Made by a program: the position numbers and the translations under genes. A stretch of 64,000 nt of DNA from Rhodococcus rhodnii (GTDB lineage Bacteria; Actinomycetota; Actinomycetes; Mycobacteriales; Pseudonocardiaceae). The stretch lies in assembly GCA_000720375.1 (NCBI GenBank), contig JOAA01000008.1:124001-188000 (forward strand), given 5' to 3'. Position 1 is the stretch's first letter; each line of letters begins with the position of its first letter. Below, piece by piece: positions 1 through 7,782 of the stretch. The notes beneath the pieces were generated by a model. It did not search any database. It saw only the letters and a list, made by a program, of their open reading frames with translations, and had not been told where the DNA came from.

Positions 1-334
1 TCCGCCTGAGCGTTTCGGCCTGCGCCTTGCCCCGGCCCTCGGCCACAGCCTCGGCCAGGTTGGCGAACAGGACCGTGAACCACAGCCACAGTGCGGTCCC
101 GATGGTGAACACGCCCGGGTCGCCGATCGCGAACACCGTGGACAGCACGGAACCGATCCACACCACGAACATGACCGGGTTACGGGCCTGGTGACGCGGG
201 TTGAGCTTGCGCAGCGCGTCCGGGAAGCTCTGGACGAGCTGTTTGGGATCGAAGACCCCGGCACCCACGCGGCCCACGTTCTCCACGTGGTGCCGGGTCT
301 CCTCCTCCGGGGTGCGTGTCATGGTGCTGGTCAT
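1..334 (-). CDS. kdpB: Potassium-transporting P-type ATPase subunit KdpB, N-terminal part (cut by window start)
   Basis: KdpB is the ATP-hydrolysing subunit of the high-affinity KdpFABC potassium pump in the cytoplasmic membrane. Only the first ~111 residues are in the window. They show a charged cytoplasmic N-terminus, then NPVMFVVWIGS and two hydrophobic stretches typical of KdpB transmembrane helices 1-2, ending in the AEAVAEGRGKAQAETLR motif that is characteristic of KdpB. The ATG at 334 overlaps the kdpA stop in an ATGA, so the two are translationally coupled. The phosphorylation domain lies outside the window; kdpC and kdpDE would be expected beyond position 1, which I infer. Confidence 0.95.
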   Translation of the reverse strand, partial: MTSTMTRTPEEETRHHVENVGRVGAGVFDPKQLVQSFPDALRKLNPRHQARNPVMFVVWIGSVLSTVFAIGDPGVFTIGTALWLWFTVLFANLAEAVAEGRGKAQAETLRR

Positions 335-1989
335 GCCAAAGCCTCTGCGATCGGGCCCAGTGCCAGGGCCGGGATGAAGGTGAGCGCCGCGACGAGCACG
401 ACTGTGCCGACGAGCATGGTCGCGAACAGCGGGCTGGTGGTGGGCAATGTGCCCGCGGTCTCCGGCACTTTGCGTTGCGCGGCAAGCGAACCGGCGAGGC
501 ACAGCACGGCGATGATCGGAATGAACCGGCCGAGTGCCATGCACACGCCGAGAGTGGACTGGAACCAGTCGTTGGTCACCGTGATGCCCGCGAAAGCACT
601 GCCGTTGTTGTTGCTCGCCGACGTGTACGCGTACAGAACCTCGGAAAACCCATGCGCCCCAGAATTGTTCAACGCACCCGCGGTACCGGGCATCAGCAGC
701 GCCGCGCCTGTGCCGAGCAGAACGCAGGTCGGCATGGCGAGGATCGCGATGGCAGCGCACGTGACCTCACGCTTGCCCAGCTTCTTGCCCAGGTACTCCG
801 GGGTGCGGCCGACCATCAGCCCGGCGAGGAACATCGCGATGATCGCGACCACCAGGATGCTGTAGAGACCGGTGCCGACGCCGCCGGGGCTCAGCTCGCC
901 GAACATCATGTTGAGCAACGTCCCGCCGCCGCCAAGACCGCTGAAGCTGTCGTGCATCGAGTTGACCGCACCGGTCGACGTCGCTGTGGTGGTGTTGGCG
1001 AACAGCGCGGAGCCAGGAATGCCGAACCGGACTTCCTTGCCTTCCATCCCGCCGCCCGCGAGCAGTGCCAGCGGACCGTTCGGGTGCGCTTCGGCCCACC
1101 AGATGACCGCCAGCATGCCGCCCCAGAGCACACCCATCACGGACAGCAGGATCGTGCCTTGCCGCTTGTTGCCGACCATCACGCCGAACGTCCGGGTGAG
1201 GCTGACCGGGATCACCAGGATCAGGAAGATCTCGATCAGGTTGGTCCACGAGTTGGGGTTCTCGAACGGGTGCGCGGAGTTCGTGTTGAAGATGCCGCCG
1301 CCGTTGGTGCCCAGTTCCTTGATGGCCTCCTGGGAAGCGGCCGGCGCCAGGGCGATCCGGCTCGTGCTGCCGTCCGGGTTGGTGACGTCCACACCGGACT
1401 TCAGGCTCTGCACGACACCCAGCGCGATCAGCACGATCGCGAAGACGAAGGCCATCGGCAGCAGAATCCGGGCCGTGCCACGGGTCAGGTCCACCCAGAA
1501 GTTGCCGAGCCGGTCGGTCTTGGCGCGGATGATCCCGCGCACCAACGCGATCGCCACCGCGAGGCCCACGGCAGCGGACAGGAAGTTCTGCACTGTCAGG
1601 CCAAGCATCTGAACCGCGTGGCCCATCGTGGTCTCGGGAACGTACGACTGCCAGTTCGTGTTGGTGACGAAGCTGATCGCGGTGTTGAACGCGACACCGG
1701 GATCGACCGTGCGCCCGAAGTCGAACGGCAGCAGGTGTTGCAGCCGCTGGATCAGGTACAGCAGCACGATCGACACGAACGAGAACGCCAGCACGCTGGA
1801 CGCGTAGGTCTTCCAGTGCTGCTCGGACCCGGGGTCGACGCGCCCGACCCTGTACACGGCTTTCTCGAGCCTCAGGTGCTTCGCCGAGCTGAACACCCTG
1901 GCCATGTAGTCGCCCAACGGCTTGTACACCAGGGCCAAGGCCAGCAGAAGGAGGCCGACCTGCGCCAGGCCGACCCAGGTTGCGGACAT
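331..1989 (-). CDS. kdpA: Potassium-transporting ATPase potassium-binding subunit KdpA
   Basis: KdpA forms the potassium channel-like subunit of the KdpFABC pump. The product is 552 residues, close to the usual ~560, with about ten hydrophobic segments. The family's filter-like motifs are visible: GVAFNTAISFVTNTNWQSY near residue 100, GTNGGG near residue 225 and later glycine-rich repeats. The ATG at 1989 is chosen because it gives the conserved start MSATWVGLAQVG and shares its A with the kdpF stop (TGATG). A longer frame running upstream to 2106 would run through kdpF and is not credible. The gene ends in an ATGA overlap with kdpB. Confidence 0.97.
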   Translation of the reverse strand: MSATWVGLAQVGLLLLALALVYKPLGDYMARVFSSAKHLRLEKAVYRVGRVDPGSEQHWKTYASSVLAFSFVSIVLLYLIQRLQHLLPFDFGRTVDPGVAFNTAISFVTNTNWQSYVPETTMGHAVQMLGLTVQNFLSAAVGLAVAIALVRGIIRAKTDRLGNFWVDLTRGTARILLPMAFVFAIVLIALGVVQSLKSGVDVTNPDGSTSRIALAPAASQEAIKELGTNGGGIFNTNSAHPFENPNSWTNLIEIFLILVIPVSLTRTFGVMVGNKRQGTILLSVMGVLWGGMLAVIWWAEAHPNGPLALLAGGGMEGKEVRFGIPGSALFANTTTATSTGAVNSMHDSFSGLGGGGTLLNMMFGELSPGGVGTGLYSILVVAIIAMFLAGLMVGRTPEYLGKKLGKREVTCAAIAILAMPTCVLLGTGAALLMPGTAGALNNSGAHGFSEVLYAYTSASNNNGSAFAGITVTNDWFQSTLGVCMALGRFIPIIAVLCLAGSLAAQRKVPETAGTLPTTSPLFATMLVGTVVLVAALTFIPALALGPIAEALA

Positions 1990-2090
1990 CAGAACTTCTC
2001 CGGTCGAATCAGCGCGACGAACAGGTAGACGAGCAGCGCGAGGGCCAGCACACCGGCGACGATGTTGGCGAGATCCCCGATCCCGCTCAC
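1989..2090 (-). CDS. kdpF: KdpF, small membrane subunit of the Kdp pump
   Basis: This 33-residue peptide, starting with GTG at 2090, is one transmembrane helix (NIVAGVLALALLVYLFVALI) followed by RPEKF. The R-P-E-(K/R)-F ending is the hallmark of KdpF, which stabilises the KdpABC complex in the membrane. Its stop codon shares one base with the kdpA ATG, and its GTG start sits inside the end of a still smaller upstream ORF (GTGA overlap). Translational coupling from that upstream ORF explains why kdpF has no obvious ribosome-binding site of its own. Confidence 0.9.
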   Translation of the reverse strand: MSGIGDLANIVAGVLALALLVYLFVALIRPEKF

Positions 2091-2170
2091 ATCCGCTCCA
2101 GCCCACGCAAGGCCAGTGCCAGCACGGCGAAGATGCCGATCAGCAGCACCGCATAGGCCAAGTCGGCCAT
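2087..2170 (-). CDS. 27-residue single-helix membrane peptide leading the kdp operon
   Basis: The ATG at 2170 is preceded by GGGAG seven bases upstream and opens a 27-codon frame. The product starts MADLAYAVLLIGIFAVL and ends in RGLERM: one hydrophobic helix with a positively charged end. Its last codon and stop (ATGTGA) overlap the kdpF GTG, so it is the first cistron of a four-gene coupled array. It looks like KdpF in size and topology but lacks the RPEKF ending. It may be an extra small subunit or purely a coupling leader. I have no named family for it. The good Shine-Dalgarno, clean hydrophobic profile and overlap argue that it is translated. Confidence 0.65.
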   Translation of the reverse strand: MADLAYAVLLIGIFAVLALALRGLERM

Positions 2171-2195
2171 GTGTGCGCTCCCATCTCAAGCGACT

Positions 2196-2216
2196 GGGTC
2201 ACCCCGATGGTGACCC
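2196..2216. promoter_or_regulatory. Perfect 8-bp hairpin in the kdp 5' leader
   Basis: GGGTCACC and GGTGACCC (2196-2203 and 2209-2216) are perfect complements around a 5-base loop, 26 bp upstream of the first kdp cistron. It lies in the 277-bp gap between kdp and the XRE gene. It could be a protein operator or an mRNA hairpin. No U-tract follows on the kdp strand, so a terminator is unlikely. Confidence 0.35.
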
Positions 2217-2278
2217 GGCTGCGATGAGCGTGCATCCGCACGACGCCCGACCGGGGATCGCCTGATGGGGTCTTTATG

Positions 2279-2301
2279 CGCGTAACCACCCCATTTACGC
2301 G
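2279..2301. promoter_or_regulatory. Palindrome upstream of kdp, candidate operator
   Basis: CGCGTAA (2279-2285) and TTACGCG (2295-2301) form a perfect 7-bp inverted repeat with a 9-bp spacer, about 110 bp upstream of the first kdp start codon. Kdp operons are normally activated by the response regulator KdpE, so this is the best-placed candidate site seen in the gap. The assignment is positional; I do not have a KdpE consensus for this group. Confidence 0.3.
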
Positions 2302-2447
2302 ATCCTGACGGCACCGGTCACGCACAGTCCGCCAACTACGCCATTCGGGGGATACATCGGCCAGTGAGCCATCACACAACGCAATCCCCGGCCAAGCGAT
2401 CTCCTGACCGGATCAATGATGGCCACTGAGGCGAAAGACTGAACGAG

Positions 2448-3281
2448 CTATCCCGCAGATCGCGCGGCCACGGCCATCCGTGCGAACGCCGCGTACGTCG
2501 CTGTGCCCGGCTCGGCGCAGTAAAGGATGAGCCGCTGGTCGGTGGCCGGCACATGCAGGATCTCGCAGGCGAACTCCAGCGTGCCGAACTCCGGGTGGTC
2601 GATCCGTTTGGTGATCACCCCGCGCACCTCGACATCGTGCGTTGCCCACATCTCGGCGAACTTGGGCGAGGTGCCAAGCAGTTCGGTGACCAAGGACGCG
2701 ATGCCGGGATCGCCGGGATAGCGGGCATAGGCCGCGCGCAGGTCGGCGACTGTGGTCCGGGCGAACCGCAGCATCTGCTCGTCGGACCACACGTTCTCCG
2801 GCCCGGTTTGCGCGAAGATCCACCTGATCACGTCGCGCCCCTCGGCGTGCACCGTGTCCGGGTCGCCGATGAAGTAGGTCATCAGCCGGTTCCACGCGAG
2901 GATGTCGTACTTCGCGTCCACGACGTAGGCAGGGATCGTCGGCAGCCCGTCCAGGAGGTGGCGGAAGCTCGGCGGCAGCGACAACGTGGGGCTCGTCACG
3001 ACCGGCGGCCGCCGGTCAGCGATCCGGAACAGGTACTCGCGCTCGTCGATGGTGAGCATCAGCGCGCGGCCCAGCGCGTACAGCACTTGATTCGACGGCC
3101 GCGCGCCACGGCCTTGCTCAAGCCGGATGTAGTAGTCCACGGAGATCCCGGCAAGCTGTGCGACCTCTTGGCGGCGCAGGCCGGGCGTGCGCCGGACGCC
3201 GGTCCCGGGCAGCCCGGCATCGCCCGGTTGCAGCCGTGCCCTGCGGCTGCGCAGAAAGGCAGCGAGCTCCTCGCGAGACAT
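2448..3281 (-). CDS. XRE-family regulator with C-terminal MmyB-like ligand domain
   Basis: 277 residues. Residues ~1-80 hold an XRE helix-turn-helix (RRQEVAQLAGISVDYYIRLEQGRG). Residues ~100-270 match the MmyB-like sensor domain that follows it in this family (YVVDAKYDILAWNRL, later FACEILHVPATDQRLILYCAEPG). Such proteins are usually local repressors of a divergently read gene. The ATG at 3281 gives the conserved start MSREELAAFLRSRRARLQP; upstream codons are in the operator region. The neighbour read away from it encodes a secreted beta-propeller protein, and a perfect palindrome lies between them. The ligand is unknown. Confidence 0.9.
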   Translation of the reverse strand: MSREELAAFLRSRRARLQPGDAGLPGTGVRRTPGLRRQEVAQLAGISVDYYIRLEQGRGARPSNQVLYALGRALMLTIDEREYLFRIADRRPPVVTSPTLSLPPSFRHLLDGLPTIPAYVVDAKYDILAWNRLMTYFIGDPDTVHAEGRDVIRWIFAQTGPENVWSDEQMLRFARTTVADLRAAYARYPGDPGIASLVTELLGTSPKFAEMWATHDVEVRGVITKRIDHPEFGTLEFACEILHVPATDQRLILYCAEPGTATYAAFARMAVAARSAG

Positions 3282-3316
3282 GCGGCCAGTATGGCGCCGC
3301 CCGGACCACAACCGGG

Positions 3317-3333
3317 TGGTACAGCCTGTACCA
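3317..3333. promoter_or_regulatory. Perfect inverted repeat, likely operator of the XRE regulator
   Basis: TGGTACA (3317-3323), GCC, TGTACCA (3327-3333) is a perfect 7-3-7 palindrome, 36 bp from the XRE start and 71 bp from the divergent gene start. Its position suits coordinated repression of both promoters by the adjacent XRE protein. The link to that protein is inferred from position. Confidence 0.55.
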
Positions 3334-3403
3334 GCCTCGACAGGTCTCTTCACGGTCCGCTCCGCCGCTTCCAAGGTGACTGGGTAAACCGGACGGAAAG
3401 GAC

Positions 3404-4738
3404 ATGGTGATGAGATCGAGGACGAAGCGCACCGCGGCCGCCTTCGCGGTGCTCGCCGGGCTGGCGACCGCCGTGACCGGCGAAGCCACCGCCGAGCATG
3501 GCGGAATCCCGTTCAACGCAAGGGCTTTACTCGCCCTGTCTGATGTAGACACTCGGGCTCAGGCGTACGTCGACGACAACATCGGGCCGGCGATCCGGGC
3601 GACCGACACGCTCACGACGATCTGGCGCGGCGGGCGCACGGACGTCGCGGTGTCCAACTCGGTTTGGGGACCACCGACCACCTTCGCGGTCACGCCGGAC
3701 GCAAGCCACGCGGTCGTGCTGGAAGTCAAGCGGCAGCGCGAACCGGGCGACCAGAGCTTCGAAGACGACCTGGAATTCAGCACCACGATCGCGGTCGTCG
3801 CCCTGCGCGACGGGAAACCCCGGGTGGTGCAGCGAACCGACACAGGCGGGTTCGCCGCACACAGCTTGGCGATCAGCCCCCGGGGTGACTACGTCGTGGT
3901 GGCCAACTGGGCAGCACCCGGCGAAGACACCGGAATCCCCGAGGGACAGGGCAGGCAGCTCAGCCTGATTCCGCTGCGCGACGGGCGGCTCGGCGTTCCG
4001 CAATTGTTCGGGCTCAACGACATCCCGGGCCCGTTCGTGTACCCGAACACGGTCGCATGGCACCCGTCGGGGGAATTCCTCGCGGTCACCATCGGGCCGC
4101 GCAACCTTGTCGCGTTCTACCGATTGACCGGCGGCGAGCTGCAGCCGTGGGGACAGCCCGTCGCGGCGGGCCAGTTCCCGTTCCCCGGCAGGTGGACGCC
4201 GGACGGACGATTCTTCGTGACCGCGTCGATGGAGTGGGACGAGCCGGCCGTGTCCGACCGCAACAGCCCGCCCGGTTCGCTCTACAGCGTGCGGTTTGAC
4301 ACCGACACGACCAACGAGGTGCGGCACGAGGTCGTCCGAGGCGCGAAGACCGGAATCAACCCGGAGGGCCTGACAATCAGCCCGGACGGCAAGCACGTGG
4401 TGACCGTGAACATGCGCTACAGCCACCTGCCGGAAGGGTTCGACCCGCTGCGCCCGCCGACGACCAGCTCGATCACGCTGGCCGAACTGAACAGGGACAC
4501 CGGCACGACCAAGGTGATCGGCGAGTACCCGTTCGACGGGATCCTGCCGGAAGGCGTGGTCTTCGACCGCACCGGCGAGCACCTCGCGGTCGCGGTGTTC
4601 GACTTCAACGGGGCCAAGGCCGGTCGCGGCGCGGTGCAGTTCTGGCGGCTGCACCGCGGTCAGCAGCCGCGGCTGGAGCAGCTTCCCACCGAGATCACCA
4701 CGCCTCGCGGCACCCACTCGTTGGCCGTGATCCCGTGA
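3404..4738 (+). CDS. Secreted beta-propeller (WD40/YVTN-like) protein
   Basis: 444 residues. The N-terminus has a signal peptide (RSRTKRT followed by an Ala/Leu-rich core, likely cleaved after ATAEH-proximal Ala). The rest holds repeated blade motifs of the type TPDASHAVVLEVK, SPRGDYVVVANW, HPSGEFLAVTIG, TPDGRFFVTASM and SPDGKHVVTVNM, spaced as in beta-propellers of the lactonase/WD40-like group. No catalytic residues can be assigned, so it may be a binding protein or a hydrolase. Start ATG 3404 has AAGGA just upstream; a second ATG at 3410 is possible. Leu42 is encoded by the rare TTA codon (3527-3529), which in related genera makes translation depend on the bldA tRNA. It faces the XRE regulator across a palindrome. 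Confidence 0.8.
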   Translation: MVMRSRTKRTAAAFAVLAGLATAVTGEATAEHGGIPFNARALLALSDVDTRAQAYVDDNIGPAIRATDTLTTIWRGGRTDVAVSNSVWGPPTTFAVTPDASHAVVLEVKRQREPGDQSFEDDLEFSTTIAVVALRDGKPRVVQRTDTGGFAAHSLAISPRGDYVVVANWAAPGEDTGIPEGQGRQLSLIPLRDGRLGVPQLFGLNDIPGPFVYPNTVAWHPSGEFLAVTIGPRNLVAFYRLTGGELQPWGQPVAAGQFPFPGRWTPDGRFFVTASMEWDEPAVSDRNSPPGSLYSVRFDTDTTNEVRHEVVRGAKTGINPEGLTISPDGKHVVTVNMRYSHLPEGFDPLRPPTTSSITLAELNRDTGTTKVIGEYPFDGILPEGVVFDRTGEHLAVAVFDFNGAKAGRGAVQFWRLHRGQQPRLEQLPTEITTPRGTHSLAVIP

Positions 4739-4743
4739 TACCG

Positions 4744-4772
4744 GGCGGGCCTCGCACCCGGCGAGGCCCGCC
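4744..4772 (+). terminator. GC-rich hairpin after the beta-propeller gene
   Basis: GGCGGGCCTCGC (4744-4755) and GCGAGGCCCGCC (4761-4772) form a perfect 12-bp stem with a 5-base loop, starting 5 bp after the stop codon. There is no U-run, as is common for actinobacterial terminators. Confidence 0.6.
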
Positions 4773-4784
4773 ACAATCTGCTTC

Positions 4785-5435
4785 ATGGCCGGACCACGGA
4801 CGCTCCTGCTCATCCACAGTCCCCTCGTGGGCCCGACGACCTGGCACACAACGGCAGAATGCCTGCGCCGCAGGGGATACCGGGTTCATACGCCGACCAT
4901 GGCGGTCACCAGGCCGCCCTACCACGAAAAGCTCATCAAGGCCGCGACCATCGACGAACCCGTGATCGCCGTGGGCCACAGCGGGGCCGGAGCCCTGCTC
5001 CCGGCGATCACCGACACCGCGATCTTCGTCGACGCCGTCCTGCCACACCCTGGCCAAAGCTGGTTCGACGTCGCGCCACCACAAGCGCAGGCGCAACTCC
5101 GCGGCCTCGCGACCGAGGGCGAACTTCCACCGTGGCACGAATGGTTCGCCCCCGAAGACATCCAGCTCCCGCACGGACCACTTCGGACACAGTTCCTCGC
5201 CGAGATCCCCCGGCTTCCGCTGGCTTACTTCGCCGAGGCCGTGCCAGTCACGCCAGCCATCCGGCAAGCCGCGTACATCCGGCTGAGTGCGCCGTATGAC
5301 ACGGCGGCTGACGAGGCCGAGCACCTTGGCTGGTTCGTGCACCGGGAAAACGCCCACCACCTCGCGATGCTCACCGAACCAGAACGGATCGCAGACCTGA
5401 TCACGATCGGCCTGACTCAGATCACCCTTGCATAA
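4785..5435 (+). CDS. Alpha/beta-hydrolase-like protein
   Basis: 216 residues. The N-terminus LLLIHSPLVGPTTWH resembles the oxyanion-hole strand of alpha/beta hydrolases, and VIAVGHSGAGALLP carries the G-x-S-x-G nucleophile elbow (Ser near residue 65). A candidate catalytic His lies in ENAHHLAML near the C-terminus. The lid region is short, so the protein is smaller than most hydrolases with this fold. The substrate cannot be read from sequence. Start ATG 4785 follows the terminator hairpin of the preceding gene, so it probably has its own promoter. It stands ahead of asnB with a 55-bp gap. Confidence 0.7.
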   Translation: MAGPRTLLLIHSPLVGPTTWHTTAECLRRRGYRVHTPTMAVTRPPYHEKLIKAATIDEPVIAVGHSGAGALLPAITDTAIFVDAVLPHPGQSWFDVAPPQAQAQLRGLATEGELPPWHEWFAPEDIQLPHGPLRTQFLAEIPRLPLAYFAEAVPVTPAIRQAAYIRLSAPYDTAADEAEHLGWFVHRENAHHLAMLTEPERIADLITIGLTQITLA

Positions 5436-5490
5436 CTTAGTTGTATCAGCTCACTATGGAGTTGTACGGACAGTACTCAGGAGGTGACAT

Positions 5491-7269
5491 ATGTGTGGAA
5501 TTACCGGTTGGGTGTCCTATCGGCGAAATCTCACCCACGAGCAGGCAACCATCGACGCGATGACGGAGACCATGGCCTGTCGCGGCCCGGACGCGGCGGG
5601 CACATGGTCCGAGCCGCACGTCGCCCTGGGTCACCGCCGCCTTGCCGTCATCGATCTTCCCGGAGGCGCTCAGCCGATGCGCGTCTCCACTCCCGACGGC
5701 GACGTGGTGATGGTCTACAGCGGAGAGGCGTACAACTTCACCGAACTCCGCGACGAGCTCAGCGACCAGGAGTTCTTCTCCGACAGCGACACCGAGGTCG
5801 TCCTGCGTGGGTATCTGCGGTGGGGTCCCGCGGTCGCTGACCGGCTGAACGGGATGTACGCGTTCGCCATCTGGGACGGTCGCACGCGGGAACTCGTGAT
5901 GATCCGCGACCGGATGGGCATCAAGCCGTTCTACTTCTACCCCACCGCCGACGGTGTGCTCTTCGGCTCCGAGCCCAAGGCGATCTTCGCCAACCCGCTG
6001 GCCAAGCGCGTTGTCGACATCAACGGCATGCGTGAGCTGTTCGGCTTCATCAAGACGCCCCGCAACGCGTTCTGGCAGGGCATGCAGGAAGTCGAGCCAG
6101 GCACGATCGTGACCGTGTCGGAGGACGGCATCAAGACGCGCACCTACTGGCGGCTGGAATCCAAGCCGCACAAGGACTCCGTCGAAGACTCCGTGCTGCA
6201 TGTGCGGGAACTGCTCGACGACATCGTGCGCAGGCAGCTGATCGCGGACGTCCCGCGGTGCGTGCTGTTGTCCGGCGGCCTGGACTCCAGCGCCATCACC
6301 ACGTTGGCGGCCCGTCAGCTCGACGAACCGGTACGCACCTTCGCCGTCGACTTCGTCGGCCAGGCCGAGAACTTCAAGCCCGACGAACTGCGCAGCACCC
6401 CTGACACGCCGTACGTGCACGACGTGGCCCACCACGTGAAGACCGACCACACCGACATCGTGCTCGACCACAGCGCGCTGTCCGACCCGGAACTGCGCCG
6501 CAAAGTCATCACCGCGCGGGACATCCCGGTCGGCCTCGGCGATATGGACGCTTCGCTGTACCTGCTGTTCAAGGCGATCCGTGAGCAGTCGACCGTCGCG
6601 CTGTCCGGCGAGTCGGCCGACGAGATCTTCGGTGGCTACAAGCAGTTCCACGACCCGGAGATCCAGCGGGCGGACTTCTTTCCGTGGCTGCTGCTGGCCA
6701 AGGACATGTTCGCCGAGCCTTCGCTCAACCCGGATCTGATGAAGGCGATGGACCTTCGGTCCTACCTCACCGACAACTACGCCGCCGCAGTGGCCGAAGT
6801 GGACAAGGTCGACGGCGAGGACGAGTTCACCCACCGGATGCGGGTGATGTCCTACCTGCACCTGACCCGGTTCGTGCGAATCCTGTTGGACCGCAAGGAC
6901 AGGATGTCGATGGCCGTCGGCCTGGAAGTCCGGGTGCCGTTCTGCGACCACCGGCTGGTCGAGTACGTCTACAACACGCCGTGGTCGATGAAGACCTACG
7001 ACGGCAGGGAGAAGAGCCTGCTGCGTGGCGCGGCCAAGGACGTCCTGCCGGAATCCGTGGTCCAGCGCGTGAAGAGCCCGTATCCGTCCACACAAGACCC
7101 GGAGTACCTCACCGACATCGAGCGCCAGGTCAAGCAGATCCCGGCGAACCACCCGGTGTTCACGCTGATCAACCGGGCCGCCCTGGAGCGTGGCCAGCGG
7201 CACACCATCGAACGAACCCTGACACTTGCGACATGGCTGGACATATATCAGCCCGAAATGGTGTTCTAG
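5491..7269 (+). CDS. asnB: Asparagine synthase (glutamine-hydrolysing)
   Basis: 592 residues. The enzyme converts aspartate, glutamine and ATP to asparagine. The mature N-terminus begins with Cys2 (MCGITGWVSY), the catalytic nucleophile of the class II glutaminase domain (~1-190). The synthetase domain carries the ATP-binding loop LLSGGLDSSAI near residue 260 and downstream LSGESADEIFGGY. AGGAGGTG just upstream of ATG 5491 is a strong ribosome-binding site. A MarR gene follows after 5 bp, so the two are probably co-transcribed. Paralogues of AsnB also act in natural-product amidation; nothing here proves such a role. Confidence 0.95.
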   Translation: MCGITGWVSYRRNLTHEQATIDAMTETMACRGPDAAGTWSEPHVALGHRRLAVIDLPGGAQPMRVSTPDGDVVMVYSGEAYNFTELRDELSDQEFFSDSDTEVVLRGYLRWGPAVADRLNGMYAFAIWDGRTRELVMIRDRMGIKPFYFYPTADGVLFGSEPKAIFANPLAKRVVDINGMRELFGFIKTPRNAFWQGMQEVEPGTIVTVSEDGIKTRTYWRLESKPHKDSVEDSVLHVRELLDDIVRRQLIADVPRCVLLSGGLDSSAITTLAARQLDEPVRTFAVDFVGQAENFKPDELRSTPDTPYVHDVAHHVKTDHTDIVLDHSALSDPELRRKVITARDIPVGLGDMDASLYLLFKAIREQSTVALSGESADEIFGGYKQFHDPEIQRADFFPWLLLAKDMFAEPSLNPDLMKAMDLRSYLTDNYAAAVAEVDKVDGEDEFTHRMRVMSYLHLTRFVRILLDRKDRMSMAVGLEVRVPFCDHRLVEYVYNTPWSMKTYDGREKSLLRGAAKDVLPESVVQRVKSPYPSTQDPEYLTDIERQVKQIPANHPVFTLINRAALERGQRHTIERTLTLATWLDIYQPEMVF

Positions 7270-7274
7270 CGTGC

Positions 7275-7706
7275 GTGACAGACGGCGTGACGACCGAGCA
7301 GCAGGCCTTCGAAATGGTGGTCGCGTTGCATCGGTTGGTCAGGTCGCTGCGGCACGCGGTACGTGAGAACTCACTACAACCCACGCAGATACTCGTACTG
7401 ACGCAACTGGTCGGCACGGGTCCGATGCGGGTCGGCGAACTCGCCGCCGGGGTGCCGTGCTCACAGCCGACCGCAACGGTCGCCGTCGCCAGCCTCGAAT
7501 CCGCCGGTTACGTCCGCCGGGAACCCGACCCGGCGGACGGCCGCGCCATCCGTGTCGTGATCACCGAAACAGGCCGCGACCTGTTGCTGTCACTCGCTCA
7601 CGGCGAGGCCCGTGAACTCGCCGGCCGGCTCAACCGCCTCGACCTGGTAGATCCAGAGCTGCTGCACCAGACCGTTACTCTCCTGGACAAGCTTTCCGGT
7701 CGTTGA
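7275..7706 (+). CDS. MarR-family transcriptional regulator
   Basis: 143 residues with a winged helix: LQPTQILVLTQLVGTGPMRVGELAAGVPCSQPTATVAVASLESAGYVRREPDPADGRA contains the MarR recognition helix and the D-x-R wing. It binds DNA as a dimer, usually to repress neighbouring genes until a small phenolic or oxidant ligand arrives. GTG 7275 is chosen; a second in-frame GTG at 7287 is possible. It sits between asnB (5-bp gap) and the multicopper oxidase pair (76-bp gap), so either could be its target. No clear palindrome was seen next to it. Confidence 0.9.
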   Translation: MTDGVTTEQQAFEMVVALHRLVRSLRHAVRENSLQPTQILVLTQLVGTGPMRVGELAAGVPCSQPTATVAVASLESAGYVRREPDPADGRAIRVVITETGRDLLLSLAHGEARELAGRLNRLDLVDPELLHQTVTLLDKLSGR

Positions 7707-7782
7707 GCCGTCGTCGAGAGCATCTTGAGCGGCGACGCCGAAGCTCCGTACGCCCACGACGCCGGACAGCGGGAGTACGGAC

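Noticed and set aside
316..2028. A 570-codon open frame antisense to kdpA
   Set aside because: KdpA motifs and operon overlaps fix the minus strand as coding; the antisense product has no recognisable features.
2171..2447. Possible c-di-AMP (ydaO) riboswitch ahead of kdp
   Set aside because: Only short palindromes are present; the conserved ydaO core elements were not recognised.
5446..7203. A 585-codon open frame antisense to asnB
   Set aside because: AsnB has its Ntn Cys, ATP loop and a strong ribosome-binding site on the plus strand.
5436..7706. AsnB plus MarR considered as part of a natural-product cluster
   Set aside because: No NRPS, PKS, lasso-peptide or tailoring genes accompany them; neighbouring genes are ordinary hydrolase and laccase genes.
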